Shown: piece after piece, positions 37,701 through 45,718 of the stretch | How positions within the stretch are numbered: position 1 is the stretch's first letter | How the letters are laid out: every line of letters begins with the position of its first letter | NCBI GenBank assembly: GCA_910589415.1 | Contig: OU342634.1 | Coordinates: 38,184,723 to 38,248,722, forward strand | Length of the DNA: 64,000 nucleotides | Reading direction: 5' to 3' | Origin: Malachius bipustulatus | Lineage: Eukaryota > Arthropoda > Insecta > Coleoptera > Melyridae | Position numbers and translations under genes: made by a program | Notes under the pieces: generated by a model | What the model saw: the letters and a program-made list of their open reading frames with translations, nothing else | Databases searched by the model: none | Told to the model about the DNA's origin: nothing

Positions 37701-40700
37701 TAGTGCCTGCTGCCCAATGGGCAGAGGGCTGGGGCACGGCAGAAAGACAGGCCGAACCTGCGGTGACATCCGATCAAACGGTGATAAAGCCTCCTACTCC
37801 TCCTAACGATAGGGAGGCGGAGGAGCGAAAGGTGAAGGAAGCAAAAAAGAAGAGAGAGATGGAAGAGCGACAAGCCAGGAAAGAGGCCGAGGAGAAAAAG
37901 AAACTTGAACAGAAGAGACAACAGGTTGGTTATAACTCAAAATATACAGAGTCAGCATTTTCAAGGCTGGCCATAGGATAATGCATGAGAAACAAGACAT
38001 TTTACAGATTACTGCTTCCCATTCTTACCAAGAGACTAGAGGGGGTGAAAATGGTTCAAAATTGCAACATTATCTCTCAGTTGTTATAAGAATTATTTTC
38101 AGTCTCTATTTACATTACAATATCCTCAAATTGAAATAACGAACCTATTCTTCTTGTTAATCTTATTTCTGTCTTAATTCCTTCACTCTGTCTCTTATGT
38201 CTGTTTAAAAAACTCATTTCACTAAACACAGCTGATAGCTCTTCCCGAATTCACTTCACAATTATTGTATTAATAGCCGCTTCTTTAATTCTCCACTGAA
38301 CTGCCTCTTTTCACATTCCAAACTGATTGGCTCCACTGTTCACTTACTAGCCTTCTGTTTCCTTATCTACGTAGCATCCCAAATTATATTGACTTTGCAC
38401 TGCGACAGCCTGTCCCTTCTATACCCTGACAGGTAATGACAGTAACGTTTTAGGCAACGCTCCCGAAAAAAAACATACTTTCGAATTATTTATTTTCTTT
38501 ATTTCCTTAGGAATTGGAGAAAAAGGCGAATGAAGAAAGAAAGAGAAAGGAAGAGGAACGAATGAGAAAGGAAGCTGAAAAACAGAAAAAAGAGGCTGAA
38601 GAAAAAAGACTGAGGGAATTGGAAGAGAAGCGACGAATGAAAGAGCTGCGGAAAGCGGAAGAAGAACAGCGACGAAAAAGTGAAGAGCTGAAGAAACAGG
38701 AAGCCGACGAAAAAGCGAGAAAGGTTTGTTTTTGTTCCGTTGACGAGATTAAATGCGTTCTCACGAGACATGTTTTTGCAGGAGCGTGAAGAAGCTGCCA
38801 GGCGACAAGAAGCGGCCACCCGTGCAGCCAGTGCTGTTCGATCGGCCCCGTGGAGTCCACCCAACTCTTCTCTTGGACCCAGCCTTACAGAGATCCAGCG
38901 AGCGGAGAAGGAGCGCAGGGCACACGAGGCAGCCCTTCAACTGCAAAGGCAAGCTCAGAATCAAGAACGAGAAACATTGTTGAACCAGGAAAAAGCTGCC
39001 GCTACCGGATGGGCTAAAAAATCTATCGAACCAACCAAGGTAAGTTACACTTGCCTTTTATTTTTTGTATTTATTTCTGTAATAAGTCATTGTACATAAA
39101 TTAATATAAACTGATCAATAATAATCTTCAGGTGAAGTCTCTAGCAGAGATTCAAGCGGAAGAACAAGATCGTCTCGCCAAACAGCAAGCCGAAGCTCGC
39201 CTGGCCGCTCTTCAGAAAGAGAAAGAAGCCCCACCTGCCGTCTCGAGTGGTTTCTGGAACGGCCAGAACCTAACGTGGGCAAACGCCTCGTCCACTCATC
39301 CGTCGGGCGGCTTCTGGGACGACCTGCAGCCTTCTAAGCCCAAACCGTCTGCGTCCAAGGCGAACGCCGTTAAGCAGGCTCCCGCTCAGCAGCATCCTGT
39401 CCAACAACCTTCCAATCAGCAGCAAAGCAAGCAAACCAAGCAGGCTTCTTCTGTTGCCGGAGGAAAGGCAAACAAGAAAGAGGAGAAGAGCGGCAGTGCA
39501 AATAATGAGTTCAATAATTGGTGCTATAAAACGTTGGGGGCGATTCCTAATATCCCGGCCAATGTTGATAGTAAGTGTTGCAAGAGTTCTTCTTATGGCT
39601 ATGTTTTGAGGTTGCTCTTCTTTTTTCAATTTTGTAAATTTTGTCCTTTAAATTGATTGAATTCTTAAAAAAGACTAAAGACAAAACATTTTTTAAAGCC
39701 TAGATTTTCAAACGCTTATATATCATGACATTACTCAAGTATAAAACGAAGTATCAATTACATAGTTAAGACACGGATGTTCCCTCTTTTTTATATAAAA
39801 AAGTTTTATTTTTCTGGAGTTCTAGCTGATCATTTCTTTATTTTTTGTAACTGTCAGCTGTCACTAATTCAACAAAAGTTGATGGTGAAATGTGCAAAAC
39901 ATTAAACATTTTTCGTCTTCTTTTAAAGCACTTGCTCTTGGCCTTAGTATAAGACTTGCAATGCAAGGAAGTAGTATTTGAGCTATCACTTATCACGATT
40001 AATTATGAAATTATGATCTGTCACTGTAAAAAGAGGAGCTTACTTAAAACAACCATTATGTAAGTTTAATGTGACAAAATGGTTGGCCTTTGGCATTTTT
40101 CCTGGTTTGAATTTTCCTGTGCGGATCTACTTTTTTGAATTCAGTTAGCTCTCTCTGTCAGTAAATGCCATCAATCAATCACTTATCGAATTGAAGTTGA
40201 CCACCTATTGAAATGTCAGAAATACAGTAAAGTGGCATTTCATATTTTCATCAGATGAGAATGACTTTGTTCCACATTGTATACTAATATAGAGACTTTA
40301 TTGCAGTACCAACCTTTGTGTCTTTCCTGAGGGATATTGAATCAGCTTTAGATGTACGGGAATACTGCGCCGAGTATCTTGGCGACAGCACGCAAACCCA
40401 ACAGTTCGCATCTGCATTTCTGGAAAACCGAAGATTCTACCTCCGACCCCCTAAAATCCATCAAGACGACCTGTGCTGTCCAGCCCCCGCAATCAATCCC
40501 GGCAGCCAAGAATTTCAAGAAGTAAAAGTAAGATTGCAACAAAATTAGGGAAAAATTGTATGGTGGTGTCCTTGTCCAATTTCCTGAATTTTCCTGCTTT
40601 GCAGTGTTATTTTATTACCAAAAAAACTGAAGGATTTTTATCTTTCTCTTTAATTTAATCTGCTTTTTTGTCTTCTAATATTGATAATAGCACCGCAAAT

Positions 40701-40904
40701 CAAGATATGAGGCCCGATCTATACAATTCTGCCTAAATGAGATTGGCCACTGTTAATCATCCCATGTTTAATTTTCAGGGCAAAAATAAGAAAAATAAAA
40801 AGGGGAAAATGCTGAAAGTTGACTCTAGGATCCTGGGCTTCAATGTGACGTCGGCTCCCGATCGAATAAACGTGGGTGATAGGGACTACGGCGACAACTC
40901 ATAA
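22703..40904 (+). CDS. Gyf: GIGYF / Gyf: GYF-domain translational repressor, 1,196 aa
   Basis: Fifteen coding exons, all GT-AG and phase-consistent: 22703-22812, 31796-31931, 34281-34541, 34603-34863, 34943-35089, 35151-35356, 35445-35766, 36159-36449, 36804-37127, 37649-37924, 38511-38723, 38782-39039, 39132-39570, 40307-40527, 40779-40904 (3,591 nt). The N-terminus [17 protein letters not shown] and [12 protein letters not shown] are hallmark GIGYF sequences; the latter is the 4EHP-binding motif, with F in place of the first Y of the vertebrate form. EWATENPP...GTFDSTGAF (exon 4) corresponds to the DDX6/Me31B-binding segment. The GYF domain (about 415-465) contains [14 protein letters not shown], the WYKAGYF core and then LLVRR; it binds proline-rich ligands. 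Exon 8 has polyglutamine, exons 10-12 a charged coiled coil, and exons 14-15 the conserved [12 protein letters not shown] and [16 protein letters not shown]-terminal blocks. Known role: cytoplasmic repression of mRNA translation with 4EHP. Confidence 0.95.
23922..24528 (-). pseudogene. R2-like non-LTR retrotransposon, C-terminal endonuclease fragment
   Basis: Two overlapping minus-strand frames (24528-24316 and 24434-23922) together give the C-terminal part of an arthropod type-1 (R2-like) retrotransposon polyprotein, separated by a frameshift. The first has [13 protein letters not shown], the zinc-knuckle lead-in; the second continues [18 protein letters not shown], then RRIDILAI and [13 protein letters not shown]. 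The order of CxxC...H...C, RHN, R-x-D-I and DP-x-x-RFE is typical of the restriction-like endonuclease region of this group. Reverse transcriptase is absent, so the copy is 5'-truncated, as LINE copies usually are. It lies antisense inside the Gyf intron. Confidence 0.75.
24579..25156. mobile_element. MITE with TIR ATGGT(C/A)ATTATTTACATCC
   Basis: About 578 bp. The left end reads ATGGTCATTATTTACATCCG and continues CGGCTCCTA; the right end is the complement with few mismatches. ATTA-type sequence flanks both ends. No coding frame. Nested in the compound element at 23664-25295. Confidence 0.65.
25721..26837 (-). mobile_element. Mariner-like element, decayed
   Basis: About 1.1 kb with short TIRs CAGTGAGA / TCTCACTG and TA on each side (25719-25720, 26838-26839). 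The minus strand carries a broken transposase frame: VNVWAGMVN, then [13 protein letters not shown], then [11 protein letters not shown] followed by LTFLDFF. The WPPRSPDL and FF motifs lie around the second and third catalytic acidic residues of mariner transposases. Stops and frameshifts interrupt it. A related end sequence occurs at 57361. Confidence 0.75.
26090..26520 (-). pseudogene. Mariner transposase remnant
   Basis: Minus-strand frames inside the mariner-like element show [11 protein letters not shown] and KWPPRSPN...LDFF, the conserved core of a DDE transposase catalytic region. At least two frame breaks are needed to follow the homology, and no ATG-led full-length frame exists. Non-functional. 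Confidence 0.7.
26838..29476. other. Part of Gyf intron 1 with no recognised feature
   Basis: AT-rich. Short minus-strand frames at 28142-28408 and 28431-28688 (85-88 codons) show no known domain and no splice context. I see no gene and no clear transposon ends here. Confidence 0.4.
29517..30091. mobile_element. Tc1/mariner-type MITE, copy 2
   Basis: Same family as the element at 3510-4074, matching through its length; the left end here is slightly damaged (CAGGTGATCAG, one G fewer). The right end reads GAGTTACTGATCACCCTG followed by TA. It appears inserted in another CAGGGTGTT-type element whose left end is near 29475. Confidence 0.8.
31040..31522. repeat. Palindromic element with a MITE at its centre
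   Basis: Arms at about 31040-31129 and 31433-31522 are inverted copies of each other; the left contains TTATTTCATGACTAAAAATT and the right its complement. The centre (31130-31432) is itself bounded by CAGGGTGTTGAAATTTC and its complement. This looks like one TIR element inserted into the loop of another. Confidence 0.65.
32727..32890. promoter_or_regulatory. Cluster of CACGTG/CATGTG palindromes
   Basis: Four perfect CACGTG sites and several CATGTG or ACGTGA variants occur within about 160 bp, just upstream of the splice acceptor at 32899-32900. CACGTG is the E-box bound by bHLH proteins such as MYC/MAX or CLOCK/CYC. Since the cluster is inside a transposon and built from related repeats, it may be only repeat structure. 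Confidence 0.45.
32901..33071 (+). CDS. Possible alternative terminal exon, 56 codons, acidic
   Basis: A good acceptor (CTTTTTCAACAG) at 32889-32900 opens a frame starting [14 protein letters not shown], passing [15 protein letters not shown] and ending [10 protein letters not shown] before TGA at 33069-33071. Tandem AATAAA signals follow at 33104-33113 and an A-run at 33130-33143. The frame is in phase 0, the same phase in which Gyf exon 2 ends at 31931, so splicing would give a Gyf product keeping only the 4EHP-binding N-terminus plus this acidic tail. It lies inside the TIR element. It could equally be the 3' exon of an unrelated captured gene. No family recognised. Confidence 0.4.
   Translation, partial: STLCPSLYIKKIGGLRLTERFRFCSIPDIDEIDDEIEESTDSESDDTYESSSEDDV
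33883..34205. mobile_element. piggyBac-like MITE, 323 bp
   Basis: Flanked by TTAA on both sides (33879-33882 and 34206-34209), the piggyBac target site. TIRs read CACGTTAAGCCCCGC and GCGGGGCTGAACGTG. Internal GC-rich GCCTCGCGG repeats occur near the right end. No coding frame. It sits about 75 bp upstream of Gyf exon 3. Confidence 0.8.
36243..36360 (+). repeat. CAG/CAA repeat encoding polyglutamine in Gyf exon 8
   Basis: In-frame CAG and CAA codons encode glutamine-rich sequence with interspersed methionines ([14 protein letters not shown] then eight or so Q). Mixed CAG/CAA use makes length change by slippage less likely than in a pure repeat. GIGYF proteins in many animals carry Q-rich segments near here. 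Confidence 0.9.
39758..39800 (+). repeat. Possible SINE tail fragment in a Gyf intron
   Basis: AGTTAAGACACGGATGTTCC followed by CTCTTTT resembles the tail of the complete SINE at 59032-59297 (AGTTAAGACCGATGCTCCCT). Only about 35 bp match, with a few differences, so it may be a 5'-truncated copy or chance. Confidence 0.35.
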
Positions 40905-41013
40905 GAGATAACTCCACTTACACCAACCAACTGTACCTACTGATTTATTATACATACTTATATGATTACTTTCTAAGACGATTTTTTAGTTTATGCAGAA
41001 TATTTATGTATGT

Positions 41014-41019
41014 AATAAA
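41014..41019 (+). terminator. Polyadenylation signal of Gyf
   Basis: AATAAA about 110 bp after the Gyf stop codon (40902-40904), followed by a T-rich stretch. It would give a short 3' UTR. Confidence 0.7.
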
Positions 41020-41944
41020 CTTCTTGTTTTACCAATTTTTGTTTGTTTTTATGTTATGAATTATTAATCAACATCCTCAAGTAGACGACTTTATTAATCT
41101 GGGCAAGTAGTTGTCTTGGGCAGCAGAGTAAAGAGAATTCCCATGCAATGACTCGGTGTAAATTCCAATTGTGAAAACCATCTTTAATCGATTTACTCTA
41201 ACAATTTATAAACATAATAAGATACAGGATGTTTTATTAAAATAAGGAAATTGGTGTCAAATTCAAATCCGGTATTTGCAGAAGTGCTGCCGTCTTGAAA
41301 ATATTTTCTTGTGGTCACTTATATTTAAACAATTTTGTTTATGTGGTTATAAGACCAATAGTTCCCCCAATATGTCTTACCCCCTTACCTATCTTTATGA
41401 AAGACACTGTACATTATTTGTAAACTTTTTCTGGGAGAAAATAGGAAGTCGAATGATAATGTTAGCTTATTTTGCTAAATTAACAGATTTGCAGCTGCTA
41501 ATAGAAAAATAACGCATTGGCTAAAAAAATCCAACAAATGAAGAAATGAAAATGCATCATAGTGACTGATTCTGGTCATCTTTAAAGAATTCAGTCGGTT
41601 ATTTCTGATCATGCAATGAAACTTGAACCAAATCAAATATTGCAATAATTAGAATCTTTTAATAATTAGCATTGACTGTCTGAAGTTGTAGGTTCAGTAA
41701 ATGATTGGTTGCCTGGAAAAAGCCCCAGAATCTGCAAAACTTCACATTTTTGAGATTGTTTTTCGAAAGTGATGTGATGTATTGTAAATAAATAAGATTC
41801 ATAATTAGTATAAAATAAATTTACTCATAGTCATTATTAGTATAAGCCTTTATTGAATATAAAAATACACAATATTATTTATAACACATATCACATGTTT
41901 ATTGCATTAGACTGAAGGCACTTGACTCGACTTTCCCACTCCTG
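41020..41944. other. Intergenic DNA between Gyf and the type I membrane protein gene
   Basis: About 0.9 kb holding two convergent 3' ends. AATAAA-like sequence on both strands occurs here. A 78-codon plus-strand frame at 41276-41512 has no recognised domain. No other feature seen. Confidence 0.45.
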
Positions 41945-43078
41945 TCAGTTATTATACATTCCCTCAATGAGGAAGTCCATTCTTCTATAGTGCCTATGCT
42001 GCCACCATTCGGCTCCCCTTTTATAAAGCACCGAAAGAATAATAGCTACCAACGGTACAGACAATATCACCGCAACTATAGGCACAATGTAATCAGCGCT
42101 CCTGTGCACCTTCTGCTCGCTGTAGTGCTCCATACTGGGAATATCGGGAGGCTCTGGTGGCCCAACCACGGGGGGCATGTCATCAGAGGCTTCTGTCAGT
42201 AATGGTTTCTTAGGTCTAGGACGCACGGTCGTTGTGGAAGACGTCGTCACATTATCGAAAGGATACGAAACTCCTTTCCTGGGGACACTCTTCAACCCAT
42301 CGTTTTTCTTTGGAACCTCGAAAGGGGGCTTCTCGATATCTATTTGCGTTTTGTTCGATGCGGTTAGAGTATGATTGTCTGTAGTTGGTATGGAAGCTTG
42401 GAGAGATTCTTGTTGTTCCACAACTTTTGGTTTTGGTGGTTCTGGGCTTATTTTGACTGGCTTGTCAAGAAGTTTAGGGGACTCGCTGCTAGTTTTAGGA
42501 GGTTCCTTAACAATTGTAGGAGTTTCTGGTGTCGGAAAATTGTCAAGACCAAGTTTGGTTGCAATAATTTTAGGTTTTACTTCTTCCGAAACTCCTTCAC
42601 GACCTAGTTTGGGTGGGTTCATATTTTTCATAGAATCTTCCGGTTTTATTTTAGATGTGTTCTGATTCTGAAGCACAGTTGTAGCTTTAACACCAACAGA
42701 CGGGTTAGTTTCTTCACGAGTGAGTATTGTTTCATCTTTACTGTTTATTGTGCTGTTGGATTTAACCGAAGAATTATTATTAAGAGCAGATTTGTCCATT
42801 GGAACTTTCGATACAGTGACACCACCTTCTCCAATTACCACAACCTTTTCCTGACTTTTCGCAGGAACTGGAACTGTAATGTTGTTAAAGGTAGCATTTT
42901 GGGATTTTTGGGTGATATTATTATTGGTTAAAGACAAAGCTGCATTTTTTTCTGTGCAGGTCACTGCTGATATGGATATGAACAATATTATACAATTTAA
43001 TAACAAAGCTGAATTACACTTTCGCATTATGACTGAATTTGATGGTGCTGCTACTCTTAGGATTTGTTTTACTTTCAC
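41945..43078 (-). CDS. Type I single-pass membrane protein of unknown function, 377 aa
   Basis: A single uninterrupted minus-strand frame. A second methionine at residue 18 is followed by a clear signal peptide (MRKCNSALLLNCIILFISIS then AVTC), so this could be the true start. The ectodomain is long, low in complexity, rich in K, P, S, T and N, with about ten N-x-S/T sites (such as NATF, NITV, NSSV, NHTL, NVTT) and proline-rich stretches. One transmembrane helix lies at about 330-352 (YIVPIVAVILSVPLVAIILS), followed by a short cytoplasmic tail with YKRGAEWWQHRHYRRMDF and ending EGMYNN. The tail is the most conserved-looking part. It is likely a glycosylated, extended surface protein. I do not recognise the family, and give no function. 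No intron is needed in the coding part. Confidence 0.8.
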   Translation of the reverse strand: MKVKQILRVAAPSNSVIMRKCNSALLLNCIILFISISAVTCTEKNAALSLTNNNITQKSQNATFNNITVPVPAKSQEKVVVIGEGGVTVSKVPMDKSALNNNSSVKSNSTINSKDETILTREETNPSVGVKATTVLQNQNTSKIKPEDSMKNMNPPKLGREGVSEEVKPKIIATKLGLDNFPTPETPTIVKEPPKTSSESPKLLDKPVKISPEPPKPKVVEQQESLQASIPTTDNHTLTASNKTQIDIEKPPFEVPKKNDGLKSVPRKGVSYPFDNVTTSSTTTVRPRPKKPLLTEASDDMPPVVGPPEPPDIPSMEHYSEQKVHRSADYIVPIVAVILSVPLVAIILSVLYKRGAEWWQHRHYRRMDFLIEGMYNN

Positions 43079-43602
43079 TTCTCACCCGAACTGTATTTTC
43101 TCATGGCAATTTTAAATTCTTCCTCCTGAAAGTAACAGTTCTGCCTTGAAGGAATTAAGAGAGCTTACAGCTAGAAAAAACATACCACTCTGGCTCAGTT
43201 TATTGTTCCTACATGCAATAACAAATTAAATGATGTCACGTCATGATAATAATCCACTTATGGACCATAACCATAATGGAGATTGTTTATTAACGTTAAT
43301 AGCTTGGCTTTTTTTATTTCTCTTTTAATTCAATTTCCACTTCCACATATCCACATTCCAGTCCACATGAGCAACAACAACAAATTAAATTGATTGATCC
43401 GTTGACGTTGGTCTCAGTCTCCCTCCAACTTCAAATTTCGATCTCGAGTCTCGACTGATTTGAAAACGGACAATACAATAATGACTCTTCTTCTTCTTCT
43501 CCTTGGATTTCACCGTGGAATTAAGAACATCAGGAAGACGATAATAATACCGATTCACCATCACTAGGCGACGAAAAACGTCATTTTGAAACTCCCAAAA
43601 AC

Positions 43603-43661
43603 TAGGGTACCTGTATTACCGACACTGACGCTCCGTTAGTGTCGGTAATACAGGTACCCTA
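43603..43661. repeat. Perfect 24-bp inverted repeat with 11-nt loop
   Basis: TAGGGTACCTGTATTACCGA plus CACT at 43603-43626 is exactly complementary to 43638-43661. The loop is 11 nt (GACGCTCCGTT). It lies upstream of the membrane protein gene. It is too strong to be chance; it may be the residue of a tiny fold-back element or a structured non-coding signal. Confidence 0.85.
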
Positions 43662-43697
43662 ACGGTCAAACCTCGAGAAGGCGAATTCGCAGGATAA

Positions 43698-43895
43698 AAC
43701 GGCTTTCAGTTTCAGTTTTGGAATTGCCCTCGTCTGGCACGTGCACATCCTCTAGGAAATTTTACGCCGCAAGTTAATGAGCGTGTCAAAGAATCCTTTG
43801 AAAATGAAAACATTGACAAAATAAACCTTCACCCGGAAAATGATCTTTCTCCTACTTACCTCGAAAACGGGGAGATCTACAGAAGAACCGCTTAA
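43698..43895 (+). other. Coding-like open stretch, 65 codons, no start codon
   Basis: Open from 43698 to a TAA at 43893-43895 on the plus strand, including WNCPRLARAHPLGNF, then ESFENENIDKINLHPENDLS and TYLENGEIYRRTA. A TTTCAG acceptor-like site ends at 43715. Composition looks protein-like, but no family is recognised and no upstream exon is found. Possibly a terminal exon or gene fragment. Confidence 0.25.
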
Positions 43896-45718
43896 AGTTC
43901 TGAACTTCTCTCACTTTCTATCGCCTTTTATTTTTATTAAAGTTGGACAAAAATCTTTTTCGAAAAATTTCTCTGTCCGGTAGTTTGAAATTTTCATGAA
44001 AAATAGATGTCATCTTCAGAATGGGACTTAATTTTGTGTGAGCACACTGCAATACGAGTCAATAAACAATAAAATTGGGTCACCCGTTATACGAATTGTG
44101 CAGAGTTACGACATTTTTCAATTTATTCCTTTAATTTTTTATTATATCAGGCAAATAAAGGTTTATAATGCCAATTTTATAGAGTTTAACAATTTAATAA
44201 ACTAGGAGTAGGTCCACAAGGGAAAGTGTATCTCTAAAACCTCTGGCATAGGTAGGTATACACTTACTCTTACTTGGGAGAGATGAAAATTCAAGAGAAA
44301 CGTAGTATGGTCCAGATTCCGGAAATGGGTGATTTAAGGCCATAACTATGAGAAAAATTAATTTATTAATTGTTGTTTGTAACAATCACATCTGAATTAC
44401 AATTAAAAACATATATTATATTATCTACACATAATGTACATACCATCAATGAAACGTTGATAAATTAACTGGAATAGTTGCTCTAACGTCTATCAATGAC
44501 GCACCTGGTCGCAATCAGGTGATAAGAGGTGTAAATATAAGACAGAAATTCTCTAATGAATTAACTACCCACAAAATCTCATCGAGGCAATAAAAAAAAG
44601 CAAATTTATCGAGTTAGAAAAGTATTATTAAAAATAATTTGTTTTCTCCAATGAAAACACAAATAATGCCAAGCCCTATATGCATAATATGCTTCTTCAT
44701 ATCTTTTAAGCTCATTTTCGTGGATGCTAATTCATTTTATGTATAAATTGTCCCATTTTCATTAAATAATTTAAAAGAAAGTATTTTTATATGTTTTTCT
44801 TATCCGTTTGTATAGTTCTTTACAATTTTCAATGGTTGGGTAAAAATGACATTAAATCATCATTCATTTTTGTCACTTGTTATATTATTAAAACATATTT
44901 AATCAATTTTCGAGAGTAAGAGTTCCAATGGATTTCAATTTCTAAAGTCACAGAATTGAAGGATGAAAACGGGACACCCCATAAAGACACAAAATTACAA
45001 ATACATTGAGAAGATGCATAACTGACAACAAGGGAAAATCATATAATTATCCCATAGAGATGCTAAGCGTGAAACTGACAGAAATCTATGCGAAACTGTG
45101 AAAATATTGAGATTTTGTATACTATAATAGGTAGATTAGGTACATAATAATCACAACCACACATTTTAGCATCTCTACACTAAATCACATGATTTTCGCT
45201 GATGCTTTAACATAATATATCATATTGGTATTGGTCATATTCACAAAGAAGAATTAAAGATCTGGTTAACTTCACTGTCAATTGAACATAAATAAGCATT
45301 CTTGTCTCTCGTATTCATCCGTTTTCTTTGAGTATAGGTTAAAGATATAGAGATGTATCGAGACGAGTAAATTTACAAGACTAATAATATATAAGGCGTT
45401 TCAATTTCATAAGAACTGAATTTTTATTAAATTATCATGAGAATAAAATTTTTGATAACACTCACTCTCCTTGATGTATAATTTATTACATTCTTAAATA
45501 TCCTTTGGTCTGCCCTAGGAGTCTGTCCCAAGTTAAAAATTACCCTGTATACACATTACACCTAGAACAATTAACCAACGACGCCGTCATACAATCAGGA
45601 GAGAAATCAAGCAAAAAGTTTTAAAGATCGAGATCAGTATAAATATGAGTTCCCTATTGTCGAGCGTTAATAGACAGTAAAGCTATCCACTTCTGTAATG
45701 ATTCCTTCCAAATAACAC
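43896..45718. other. AT-rich intergenic DNA upstream of the FAXDC2-like 3' end
   Basis: No gene or transposon end recognised over about 1.8 kb. Only short chance frames are present. Confidence 0.45.

Noticed and set aside
38499..38864. Two minus-strand frames of about 120 codons
   Set aside because: Antisense of the lysine/glutamate-rich coiled-coil exon of Gyf; the Leu/Phe/Ser-rich composition is the expected shadow.
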